A stretch of 64,000 bases of DNA. Source: Mactra quadrangularis. Lineage: Eukaryota > Mollusca > Bivalvia > Venerida > Mactridae. Shown piece after piece: positions 49,950 to 62,400 of the stretch (within the stretch, counting starts at the first letter, position 1; the number at the start of each line of letters is the position of its first letter). The stretch spans positions 17,443,592 through 17,507,591 of the forward strand of contig CM046295.1 in NCBI GenBank assembly GCA_025267735.1. Direction: 5' to 3'. A program made the position numbers and the translations under genes. A model generated the notes under the pieces. That model saw only the letters and a program-made list of their open reading frames with translations, did no database searches and was not told where the DNA came from.

Positions 49950-50238
49950 AACCCGGGTCGATCGCGCAGTTGGTTGCGGGCCGGGATTTGGAATCTCGTG
50001 CCCGAGGGGGTGCGGGTTCGAATCTCTACCGGGGAGATTAAACCCTTCCATGAAAATTTAACAATAATGTTTATTTTCCTTCATTGGTTAGATAATATAA
50101 AGAAGTTTCCGGCCTTGTGGAAGGGTAGGCGCGTACTGGTTAACACTAACAATGGTCCAGGAAAGCAAGGTTAGGTGTGCTGAACGCAGTAAAATGACTT
50201 AAATTGTGTTGACACGGCGTTAAATCTTGTAAAAAAAA
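49950..50238 (+). mobile_element. RUDI/V-SINE-like SINE, full copy
   Basis: A box CGCGCAGTTGG, B box GGTTCGAATCTC (one change), body TTTCCGGCCTTGTGGAAGGG, tail GACACGGCGTTAA followed by an A-rich end. Confidence 0.85.
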
Positions 50239-50589
50239 GAACTATGTTATTTCAAATTGATGGACTAGAAACTTATCACTTATCGCATAAACAAACGTGT
50301 TTTTGTTTACTTCAGCACAGGTAAACTAAATATGTCCAAGGTTATTTGTAGTAACTGGCCGAGGAGCTCCGAATTTTTCAGGTAAATATAATACTTGCTT
50401 TCGTGAAATATTTAGAAGTTTTACAATATTCAAATTGATAGAATATTGTCTAATCATATTGCATGATCGAATTTTAAAAAAGCTTTAAAAAAGTCCCCCC
50501 CGCCATTAACAAATTGCTATTGTTCGTTTTTACATAAGGCATACAAAATGTATATGCAAGTATGAATTTTGTTGATGCACCCTATAACC

Positions 50590-50912
<323 letters not shown>

Positions 50913-50936
50913 ATATTAAACATTTGACACATTTAA

Positions 50937-52030
50937 GCGTAGTCTATTTTATGCATCCGAAACTGATTTATATGATAATATTAAGGATTCTATTTTGAAC
51001 CTCCCGAAACAACGTATAACTTTAAAATGGGGTAATTTTAGATGAATAAAGAGGTTATATTTGTGTCAACAAGCCTCAAAATAAACACATCAAATGTGAA
51101 ATAATGATAAAAAAACAACCTATGCGTCCATTTTGAAAATATAAATAATCTCGTAAACTCTAAAAAAGGACATTAAACTTCTCATTAAAATATGTTTTTT
51201 ATAGAAGTGAACGATACCTGCAGAGTCGAAAAAAACTTTGTTTAACATCTTAAACCTAATTTTGAAATCCAATATGCGGCTGGCAAACATCTATCCAAAT
51301 CTATTTATACCATTCAATGAACGGATTGGGATTGTTCAAATCTTCCGGGTTCAAAGTAAAAAAAGGATGCATTTATAATTTTATAAGAAGACGCTTGAAT
51401 ATTAACTAAATTGTTGTCACGAAATCCATTTTACGTTGAGGACTGGCGTGTAAAGTTTAACATAGTTTATTTAGAAATGGATAAAGTTTTATAGGTAAGT
51501 TAATATTCGTTAACTTATTAAACAAAACAATTTCAAATAACAAATGAAACAAAAAAATAAGTACCGCTTAAAAGTCAACTAAAAGTGTATGTAAATATAT
51601 ATTAACAGCTTAAACATCAAATTACCAATCTTTTGAAAATAATAAATGGTTCTACCAATTTAACATATGTGTTAGAATATGTCCGTGTTTTCGTCTTTTT
51701 TTACTTTGATATTGGAGTCGGCAGAATCAGATAAATAAACTACTCGATGTTTCTAGGATGCTCCATCTTCCGTGGTAATTGCTTACTACTAAAGTGACAT
51801 AGTTGGTATTGGGGCGTCCATCGGAACGAAACAGCTCCTTGATAAGTAAAAATCTGATCCATCTCCCCCCCCCCTTTGTATTGTCTTGTATTTTAGGGGT
51901 GTAAATGTGTTGTTGTTATGTCTGGTATGCTTTAAACTTTGCTTTTTATAATATTTGAATATGTAAGTATGCTCTACCACATTGATATTAAAGTGATACG
52001 AACTGAGAAAGCACATTTAAACTTTGAAGA
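50937..52030 (+). repeat. Upstream segment of the tandem-duplicated unit, copy 2
   Basis: Partner of 25550-27905, without the insertions found there. Marks the start of the second unit, which continues into gene B. Confidence 0.8.
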
Positions 52031-52039
52031 TACAGTACA

Positions 52040-53040
52040 CAAATAATAATAATAACAATACTTTTATTCCTCCACAATATAGGAGAGCAAAGAAACATTA
52101 CAAGATATAACTACAAAGATAGTAAACACAAAGATACATAGCAAAAAGACAATTTACAGGTACATGTAAACATAAATAAATGCAAACAACATCATACTAC
52201 TATAGTTCAAATTCCCTCAAGTTCATTTACAGTAATATTTCAATATATCATCCAGATTTAAAATATTCAGTATATAAAATACATTCATGGTAAATCACCA
52301 TACAACGGATTTAGAGATGATGAACACATTTTACAAATAATCTTAGCAAGTTCTAAATATTTAAGACTACCAGTGGTTTGACATGTAGTAGTAGCTAGAG
52401 ACAGCAGTGACTCACAGCGGCGTCTAGGATCACTGAACATGGTGTTCATATAATAATGTATACCTAGAATATTTATACAATGGTCAATAATTGTATATCG
52501 CAATGACTCATTACTTGTACAATAACAAAGCCAATGAGTGACAATATCGTAAGTAAGAAGAGAGCATTTTTCACATGTTCTTAGAAAATCCCTAGAGTAA
52601 AGTTTAACTACAATAATGAATAGGTTTTTTCATATAGGTAAGCAGCTGAAATGAGTTTTGGCCATTTTCCATATTTTACATGGAGAGTCAATCTCAAGTA
52701 TATTTGATCTCAGATCACTTTGCATTACCTTAACAATATTGTCATATCTTATAAATTTATTGTACATGGTTACATGTTTATTTATAATGGCCTTCCATGT
52801 TATTTTAGACGGGAAAGTTCCAGTGGTTACATAGCTGCTTATAAAGTCCGTTAGACCGTACTTAAGAAGTATCCGGTATATGTCGGGGACGAAACCGTTA
52901 TGCTGACTGTCATAGCTTAAAAATCTAGTGAGTCTTTGATTGAACATGTGTTTAGCCAGATAACAATTAGACAGTCTACACAATTGACCCAAGAATAATA
53001 GGCATTTGTTTCTATAAAGTGCTGTCGCCATAAACAAATG
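52040..53040 (-). mobile_element. 5'-truncated non-LTR retrotransposon (LINE) 3' end
   Basis: Minus-strand frame 53037-52630 (135 codons), then after stops a continuation around 52590-52285. Together they resemble the region after the reverse transcriptase of CR1-like elements: basic helices, then C-x2-C...H-x4-C (CEKC...HWLCYC). The element ends with GGAATAAAAG and a (TTA)n tail near 52045, typical of CR1/L2-type 3' ends. In gene A's unit the flanking sequence is different, so this arrived after the duplication. The family call is by pattern only. Confidence 0.6.
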
Positions 53041-53356
53041 CGTCCATTATTAAAAAGTACAATAACATGCCATGTTTACAAAATTCATTTACTTCACAAA
53101 CCTTTCCAAACATGTAGTATATTTTAGTAATTTTATAAATACACATATGTCTGTTGAACAATGTTTTATTATTTTGTCACGATCAGCTAAGTTTTTTCAA
53201 TCACAGAAACAACATTTTGACACCAGTAAAAGTTCTTAATTGGAAATGTATGAGACAAATATGTCAGTTATAAATTTATACCTATTATATATCTACCATC
53301 TAGCTATTTTTATTAATTTAATACACATTTCAGCTACGATGTCAACAAACTTCAAG

Positions 53357-53402
53357 ATGTGGCTGAAACTGTTTGTTTTGGTTCTGCTTGGAATCAACAT
53401 TG
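53357..53402 (+). CDS. Gene B exon 1: signal peptide
   Basis: 46 nt from ATG to donor GTAGGT, the same length and phase as gene A exon 1, with 10 of 15 residues identical. The 53339 ATG is an alternative start. Confidence 0.8.
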
Positions 53403-56400
53403 GTAGGTTATTTTCCCTTATCGGTAATAGCTGTATGTTGAAATATTTTTCCTCAAAAATTTGACAATGATTTCATTTTTTCTTCATAATTAAAGTTTAT
53501 TGAGACGTTTCCGGTCTTGTGGTAGGTACGTTAGTTGTGATTAAAACAATAGACCAGAAATAGACCTGGGTTAGGTGAACTGACCTCCATATGTAATGAC
53601 GTTGAATATTGTCAAAACAAATCAGTAGGATAACAGTCGGTTGTTGAAAATTAATTTTCCTTGTTTTGCTTTGGAGTTTTGACATACCAAATGTGTGAAA
53701 CTAAACTTAATAGAAATTGCTTGTAAATATGTTTAAAAACATCTTTCTTAAAATTTACGACTACGAGTTCATTATGATATACGTCAAAATTGGTACTTGG
53801 ACGATGTATATATTCAAACATTAAACTTAAGCCTCAGTCCCATAAAATCGTGGCTTGTTGCGGACCCGTACGTGCAAACAGTAGTAGGCCGTGGGAAGCC
53901 TTGCGTACGTACGGTGTGACTAAGGATTTGTGGACACATAAATTTTAGAGCCCTGCGGTCAATCGTAAGAGCGGCAGTACGGGCATCGTACGGGCTGTTT
54001 ACGGATGTAGAAGACTCCCGCACGGCCGCCGCAAGGGCGATTTTCGTATACATTTTGTCAGATAAGATGTTGACGTAAAGCCTGTTAAGAAAACAACGAG
54101 AAACGTATCGTATGACCTGTACGAATGCCGCACGGGACTAGTACATCACTCGTAACGAAACCTACGACTGAAAACAAATTTATTATAAGCCGTAAGCCGT
54201 AAGACCGCAAGGATGAGGTCACAATAGCGAAATAATGTTGTGTACGGACATGTAAGGGCTAGAATCGTAGATGTCCGTGCGGGCTGTCGTGCGGATAACG
54301 TACGGGTCTGTAAGAAGAAAGAATTGAATTAAAAAGAGTCGTAAAGACCCGTGTCTGGAAGATGTGTATGCACATCTTCGAGACACGATCACGCACGACA
54401 CTTACCCGTAAAGAGAGCCGTGGACAATTGTACGGAGATCTCATGGGCCACTTGCGGGTTACGCACGATACCTTAGCGCAACAACGGCACATTAATTTCG
54501 TAGGTTTCATGATTGTAAAATATTTATTGCTGACTGGTTGAGTTAAAAATGACACGAATATTATTTCGTAAAAAAATTAAATTTCTCAGCTAAACCTCAG
54601 GTACAGAATGTGTTTAGATAAGATAAATGAAAACAGAAAACAATTAGTTCGGAACACTGTACATATGAACTTTTTATTGTTTATCTATGACATGACCATT
54701 ACAAATAGGTAAAACATTGTTGATGACAGTGATTTTCACTGAGCATCTCCTGAAAAACACAAAATACACATGTTTAAATTTAAAACAAAAAAATGTTATT
54801 CCAAAGGTTTAGATCAAGATAAGGGAGAATACATTAGGCCTCTCACTATGCTTGATAATGGAAATAAATATATACACTCCATTTCCCTCCAAAACATTGG
54901 AATTACTGATGACAATTAATGTTGCAAACATAAAATCATAATCCAAATTTATAGAGGACATTCGCAGATTTTGGTGTAAAACCGAAATCGGCGAATTTTC
55001 TGTTTCTTTCGTGCGTTTCACCTGAAAAATGATGCAATAGTATAGATTCTCCCTGTGCCAGTTAATGGACGGTCTGACCGTATAACACGTTATAAATGTG
55101 ATAGAGCGAAAATAAGTAGTCCCAGTGTTCACCGATTAATTGTAACAGAATTGTTAATTTCTAAAGACAGTATCCATCCAAATCTAATTAATCTATGTTT
55201 GTTACGGTAAAGAAGTATGTGGGAAAACAAATTTAAACTCGACAATCGTGTAACAGTTTCCTAACGCGGAAGGAGACAAAACGTGTACCGCAGATAAAAC
55301 AGTCAATGTCAAGGTAAATGTGTTTACATCAGAGTTGGATTATGCGAATTTTAAATCAACACAGAATTTTCTTATTGTGATGTCATATTTCGCGATTAAA
55401 CGGAAGGATTTAAACGATATTATCAGGCGACTGGAAAGTACATGTTTCTTACATTGATTTGTAAATGAATATATGGATATAAGGATAATGCAAGGAAACA
55501 CATAGCGCGCTGAAGGGATGTGTCATTGATTTGCCAAAATGGCGAAGACTCAAGAACGTCGATGATTTTTGAAGCCTGTACATTATATCTAATTTATGCA
55601 CAGATTGGCTTGGATTTATACTAGTCAACCTTTGTATTTACCGTATAATGACTGGCAATTCATCAAATTAATCACAGAATGGAATCCAATGCACATGATG
55701 CAGCTTTGATACAGTCAACGTTCAGACTTAAGTTTTCGTCGCTGGATTTGAATGGGGACGTAAGTGAAAACCTGCATTAGACTTTTGTATGTATTATTTA
55801 ACCATTCATTTAAAGTACGAAACTCTCGCATTTGACCCCAATTATGTAGAAAAATCTCCGTCATATACGAGTCGCGTGGTTGCCGTGTTATCTGGACTGA
55901 AGCTGTGTCGACTAAACTTGTAGACTTTCGTTTTAAAAATCAGTTAGCAACAGGATTAGATGGATTTGTTGATATCATCTCCTGGTTTAGCATCAACTCA
56001 TGCATTTTTGTACCATTGAACTCGCTAACATGTTGTTGGAAATAGCTGCAGTAGTCCGTCATTTTTTATGTTTTCAGTATTGTCACCTGTATATAGGGTC
56101 CTTGAGATATAACAATAGCTTTGTACAGGAAAAGTATTATTTTATAACATAATGAATTACCATATTGTTAATAACTGTTAGCCATAGTAACTACCAACTT
56201 CTTTATTTCATCAAAACATGGTGGTAGCCCAATTCAACTGAATTTTATAGTGAATGTTTATGCTTTTTGGCTCTTACAAACAGCATCCTGAAAAAAACAC
56301 CACAAATGCATTAAAGTAATATGATGGTAAAGTCCAATGAAATAAGGCAACTTTCAATTGACATAAAGATGTTGATAAAATTTAATATTTAATTTGATAA

Positions 56401-59400
56401 AATGCATTAGATTTATTATTACTTTAGACTTGATCTCTAAGTACGAAATGATCTGGGGACGCTTGCTTCCTTGTCGTAAATTCTCTTTTTCAGCATTTAA
56501 AATTCAAAATTTAATTATCTAATGAATCAAATAACATTTAAAAAATAAAACTCGGTTGGGGTTACAAACAAATGTTTGATATTTTCCATAAAATATGAAT
56601 GTCAACAGTTGATCAGATGATCTGTCATAATCATGAACGCTGGTTACTAGGCCAAATTACAAGTCCGTTGTAATCGTTGGATATTCAGTGCATTGCAGTG
56701 TTCTTGCATTTATTTTGCAATAAAGTCAAAGAAGAATGATAGTCCACCTACCTTGTGAAGGCATTCCTTAAATAATCCAAGCAATCCACATAAGCAATGT
56801 CCAAATGAAAAAAAGTTACGGAGTGTTTTATATATAGGACTATCAATGTCCTCGTCTTATATATAAAACCCTCCGTAACTTATTTTTCATTTGGACATTG
56901 CTTCTGTTACGTAGGGTCTTATCGATTTCCATGAAGGTTGATGTAGCAAAATGCGCAGAGATTCCCTTGCGCGACAAAAGCGAGCATAATTCAATATTTT
57001 TCGAAAATAATTTTGTTTTAAACATTCCTAACACTAATATAACATAAGATATAAAATAATCAACCTTATTTTGTAGAATTAATCCATTGTTTCCGTAACT
57101 CAAAAATCCAAACTTTTGTTTTGAATACTTCTAACACTAAAGTCCGGCTAAGCCGTAACCGATACCGGATTGGTCATGATAAACGCCACACAAAACCGTT
57201 TCGAATCCGGATTACAAATTCAAAACATGTGTACTTAACATTTTTTCCGTCGTCGTTGAAACAAAATTACTCCCTAACAATTCAATCAAAACAATAATAG
57301 TTACATTAAGCTACATTTTTCTCTCCCGAAAATTAGAAATAATAAAATTTGTCATCCGGATTTGGTACGTCTAATTTGGCGTTTATCAGTAACGATCCGG
57401 GAAATTGTACCGTGTGACCGGCATTTAGCGTTGTTATTAAAAATGGGAGACAGGAATTTTTGGACTTAACGGAAACAATGGAATATTTCTACTTGCTGAG
57501 GTGACCTGTTGTAATTCTTATATGATAATGTGATTAATTTATGTATATACTAGCGGTCTAATAGAGTTTGTTAAGAAAATTGCGTAATAATAACGAATTA
57601 CACTCGTTTAAATCGCACACTTAGATCTGTGCACGTTTTGTTACATCAATATATACCGAAGCCGATAAGACCCTGCCGTAACAGAATAATGTCACAACGT
57701 GAAATTAGTTACGGAGGGTCTTATATATATAGGACTATAAATGTCCTTGATATCTATTTTTACAAAGTGAAACTAAAAGGGTATGTACAAAGCCCGGTAC
57801 ATTCAAGTGATAATAATTACTTCCCCTGAGATAGCATTTCTAATTTATCCTGTATTTTTGGGTCTCCAACACGTTTTAATGAGAAAATTCGCCAAAAATT
57901 TGATTATATCGAGCGGAATGGCGGCCATTTTGTTTTATTTTTATTGTGGTTAAATGCTTAACCCAGCTACTGGAGGTGGGTTAAATTCAACCCAAAAATC
58001 ATCTGAGTTAATTTTAACCAAACCTTGATACAATCACTAACCCAGTGTTTTACCAAAAGTTTTACCATACATGATTTTAACCCAGCGGTTACATTTAACC
58101 AACGTTTGTACAATCGGCCGCTGGTGTTTAAAGTTCTGTCTTCCCACCTTGCACTTTCTACTGGGAAACTCATTAATGTTAGTTTTTGCCTCTCGCCTTT
58201 CCTTTCTTTGACCCCATATGTAACTTTAAACGACTTTAAACTACAACTTTAAGTTTCTAAAAGCAATAATAGAAACGTTAACGATTTTCTCATTTATGTC
58301 AGCGAATGGCATAGAACCGGATATATGCTCCTTTTCATACAAGGTGAAACAGAATTTGCGCATCGTCCATGACTCAATACATCATAACCAAGATAAGTGA
58401 TCAAAGCTCATATCTACATGGAACTTCTCGCCAATTTGTTAATTGCGTTGTTAATTTCTTGAACCAGAAATTTGCTGCAAGATGGATTGAACGAAGAGGT
58501 TCAGTGGAGTTGCCACCAAGATTTTTTAAATCTACCCTCTTGAAACTTTTCTGTGGAAACGTTTTAACTAACTTTTCACTAAATTGTTGGATCATTGTGT
58601 TAAACTTACACTAACGCCATACACCAACACACACTACTCACACACAACACTCACACACAAACACCAGTAAATATATAAAAGCTTTATTATATTAGCTCTA
58701 GTAATATTATAAATAAACACAGATGATGATGTATATGAATAATGACGTTACTAAGGAAGTTATGACGTCACAATGACGTCACTAATTGTTCTTTCTAATT
58801 GAAGAGTTATAATAAGTAAAATAATGTCTTAAACATGAAATTAACATTAATTATACTTTCTTTTCTTTTTGTCATTTGATGGTACATCTTAAAGTTAAAA
58901 TCATGGAAGGTTTTGTTAAAATGAATTAGGTATTAAATACATGCAAAGATTATTATTAAACAGTAATGTCTACACCAAATCTTTCTCTCTTCTCTGTCAC
59001 ATTTGCCATCTATTAATATGTTCTGATGTACCACATTCTGAATTCCATCTCCTTTTCGTTTGTCTTGCTCTATCCTTAAATCTTCCCGGTTCATATTCAA
59101 AATTCCACACTATTTCTCTATCTGTTGAATTCCTAACTTTTTGAAGCACTGTGATTTTGTTTCTAGTACAAGTATCACCATTGTATTTCCCTGTTTTCTT
59201 TTCATTATCCTGTATTTTGTCTCTTTCTGGCACATGTACTTCTTTAAGGTCTTCATCTGTTGATTCTACATTATTTGATCCTGCCGCTTTTAAGTTAAAA
59301 TAGCTTATTTCAAATTCTTTCTGTTCACCATTTTCTTTCTTTCCAATTTCATATCCTGTGTAAAGAACCATAAATGACCCACATGAATGACATGTTAACT

Positions 59401-62400
59401 TTCTACCATCACGTCCTTTAGGATTCACTTTCTTTTTAAAACCATGAACCTTATCTTTTTCATTACTATACTTCTGTTCCCAGCTCTTACAGTTGTCTTC
59501 CAGTTCATTTCTATTTCCTAAATAAATGCTTGAATACTCCCCTTTAACAACATGATCTCCATTGTATTTCCTACTTTTTCCATCTATTACTCCGTGATAT
59601 TCTGTATTTTTCCTCTTAATGCCTCTATCTCACCCAAATTCCATATAACTCATCTGTTTTACACATCTTTCATAACTGTATCCTATTTTATTGCTCTGCT
59701 TTTCTCCACTTTTACCGCTATATTCCATATTAACCTTCCAATTTTCTTCTCCACGATTATTACTACATCCAATATCTCTCCCCCTTATTCTTGAATAACC
59801 AGCAGCATGTAATTCTTCTTCACGTGTTGCCAGAAAAGTTGGTTCTAGTCTAATATCTAAACCATTACTATAAGACTCCATGCCATTATTTCCTTTAAAC
59901 TTCTTCAAAGATTTCTTTGCCTGTTCATACAGAGTACTCTTATTTTCATAATCCATCCCGGTCATAACCAGCATTTTCTCTTCTCTTGTGATATTTGCAT
60001 TCTGAAGTAGTTTAAAAGCCAAAATTTCTGAAGGTAGTGTAATATTTTTCATTTCTATTTTTCTGTATCTTGAATCAAACTCAGCAATATATTCCATTAT
60101 TGATTTACCACTTGGTCTTCTAAAATTTTCAAACTCTTTAAATCTATCCCAACTGTCTGTAAGATCATCTTTTTCCAAATGATTGTCCATAAACTGAAGA
60201 AGAACTTCTAAACCATCAGCACTTTTCAATTTTTCCAATGGAATTTCCTCGAACACCTTCTCGCGGATTTTAAACTCATCATCTTCAGGTAATGATAACG
60301 CGATGACAATACCTTGTTTATCTTCACTAAATTCTGTAATCTCTCTCCATGCTAACACTTCCTTCTTGAACCGCTCATACTTATCCCTCCCACTGAACAC
60401 TGGTGGATTAATCCACATTGACATCTTGTCACACCACTTTGACTTCCCACACTATCACCAACTCCTTTGTTTTCAACGCCCAAAGATCAGTTGACTCGCT
60501 CAAATTTCCACAACTACACCAAATTTCACCACTCAACACCAAATTCCACAACACCAAACTACCAACACCGCACCAAATTACACCAAGGACTCCTTGTTAC
60601 GCTCTGCTACAATTGTTAAACTTACACTAACGCCATACACCAACACACACTACTCACACACAACACTCACACACAAACACCAGTAAATATATAAAAGCTT
60701 TATTATATTAGCTCTAGTAATATTATAAATAAACACAGATGATGATGTATATGAATAATGACGTTACTAAGGAAGTTATGACGTCACAATGACATCACTA
60801 ATTGTTCTTTCTAATTGAAGAGTTATAATAAGTAAAATAATGTCCTAAAACATGAAATTAACACATTGTTGATTAAATTACATCCTAAACGACACCACCG
60901 CAAACATCAAGAGAGGGGGGAGAGAGCAATATAAGCCTTCAATATTATGATATGCAGTACACGTGAGTTGAATGTACATATTGAGGATACACGACTTTTG
61001 GCATACCCTTTACATTTGTGAAAAGTGAGAATAGTGACTACATGTACTTCGTTTTTCATTCAATTGAGAAAGTAAACACATAAAAACATATTCCAATTCA
61101 CTAATTTTAGAGGTATAAGTACATGTATACAAAACGATACATTTAACTTAATTTTGACCATTAACTTCGGTTACATAGAAGAGACAGATATTTATCTTTA
61201 AATATAGAATTGTACATTATTAATATATCATATGCTTACGAAATGTTGGGCGATTAATTATTATTTTACTTGTTGCGTCATGGACAAGATTAGGACATTT
61301 TTTACATTAACGACAGGGCCTTTTCAAGATGCTTTTATTTCACTACTAATTGACTGACAGATATGCAGCTTAGCAAAGATTTTTCTCTTTTTTAGTCCAA
61401 AATTTGCATTTCGTACATGCATTTTCCCCAAAATGATGTGTAAAGTGCAAGTACTTTACAAAAGCTGAAAACATATTTACTCATCGCCATTCCTCTGCAC
61501 TCAATGGCCCCGATTTTTTTCTGGCGATGAATGCCGCTGTGCATTTTCAAATCCCAGTGACAAAGTTGAGAATTCTAACAGATGCATGTATAGTGTCTGT
61601 AATTATGACGCAATTGTAAATATTGTCGTTCTAATTCAAATGCAGTAGTTTTCATAAAATGCTTTAATGAAACATTTATCAGTAGCACATTTATACAATC
61701 ACACGTTTATTTATGCATGCGACGATAAACGTTCATTTTATTCAAAATCAGCAATTGCAAGTGTGTATCCTATACATCGCAGGAAATTCAATTATACTAA
61801 CTATGTCGCACGTGATCATTAAGGTGACCGTTAAAACATGGCTTAAAACAACACACCCGTACGGAGCCGTAGCTGGAAGATATGCAATTTTATTCCATGC
61901 TGGGCCACGATTTTGTTCACGATATGACTTTGAAACTGATACGTGTATGCACGGCTCGTAGCACGGACCCTGGTAAATACGTAACAGTCCGTACGGGTTC
62001 GCAAGAGTTCGTTAGGGGCCTTACGATACTTGGTCGCACGGCGCCCGTACGGTGCACTTACGACTACTTTTATGTTTATGGGACTGTAGCTTTAGACGGT
62101 AATGTAAGCACTAAAGTTACTGTTAGCGGCTATGCGTAAGTAATTGGAAATGTTTTAATTTTTTCTAAATTTCAAAATGCATTGTCTAAATTAAATTTTA
62201 ATGGGAGATATTCAATTATTTTATATAGGTGCCTCATTTGTGTTATGCATGAAACTGTTCTAATGTTCTCATTCAGGTATTGCTCAAACTAAACCTGCTT
62301 GCAATACAGAGAAAACTTGTGATTGTTGTAAAAGTAATCCTAATGATGAAACAAGAGATCTGTGGGATATTTGTAATAATCAACAAGGAGATTGGAACTG

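Larger units (their letters stand above)
58598..60863 (-). mobile_element. Non-autonomous LTR retrotransposon, gag only, with target-site duplication
   Basis: Direct repeats 58598-58846 and 60614-60863 start TGTTAA and end TTAACA. CATTG flanks both sides (58593-58597 and 60864-60868). Transcription runs on the minus strand, so the 5' LTR is 60863-60614. The internal 1767 bp encode gag-like protein but no protease, reverse transcriptase or integrase, so it must be mobilised in trans. Confidence 0.92.
53831..62090. mobile_element. 8.26-kb insertion with TIRs in gene B intron 1
   Basis: Starts GCCTCAGTCCCATAAA and ends with the inverse of GCTACAGTCCCATAAA (14 of 16 match). TTAA (53827-53830) precedes and TTTA (62091-62094) follows. 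Gene A intron 1 reads directly from AACATTAAAC to GTCGGTTATG at this point (about 34262-34290), giving the empty site. About 660 bp inside the left end and 300 bp inside the right end are rich in CGTACGG/CCGTACG motifs. No transposase frame recognised. Stretches 54500-56790 and 60869-61790 hold nothing else I can name. Confidence 0.65.

Noticed and set aside
59552..60630. Plus-strand frames opposite the gag region
   Set aside because: Antisense shadows of the minus-strand gag frame and its leader.
61713..62139. Open frames of 80-85 codons
   Set aside because: Lie in the CGTACGG-rich end of the 8.26-kb insertion inside an intron.
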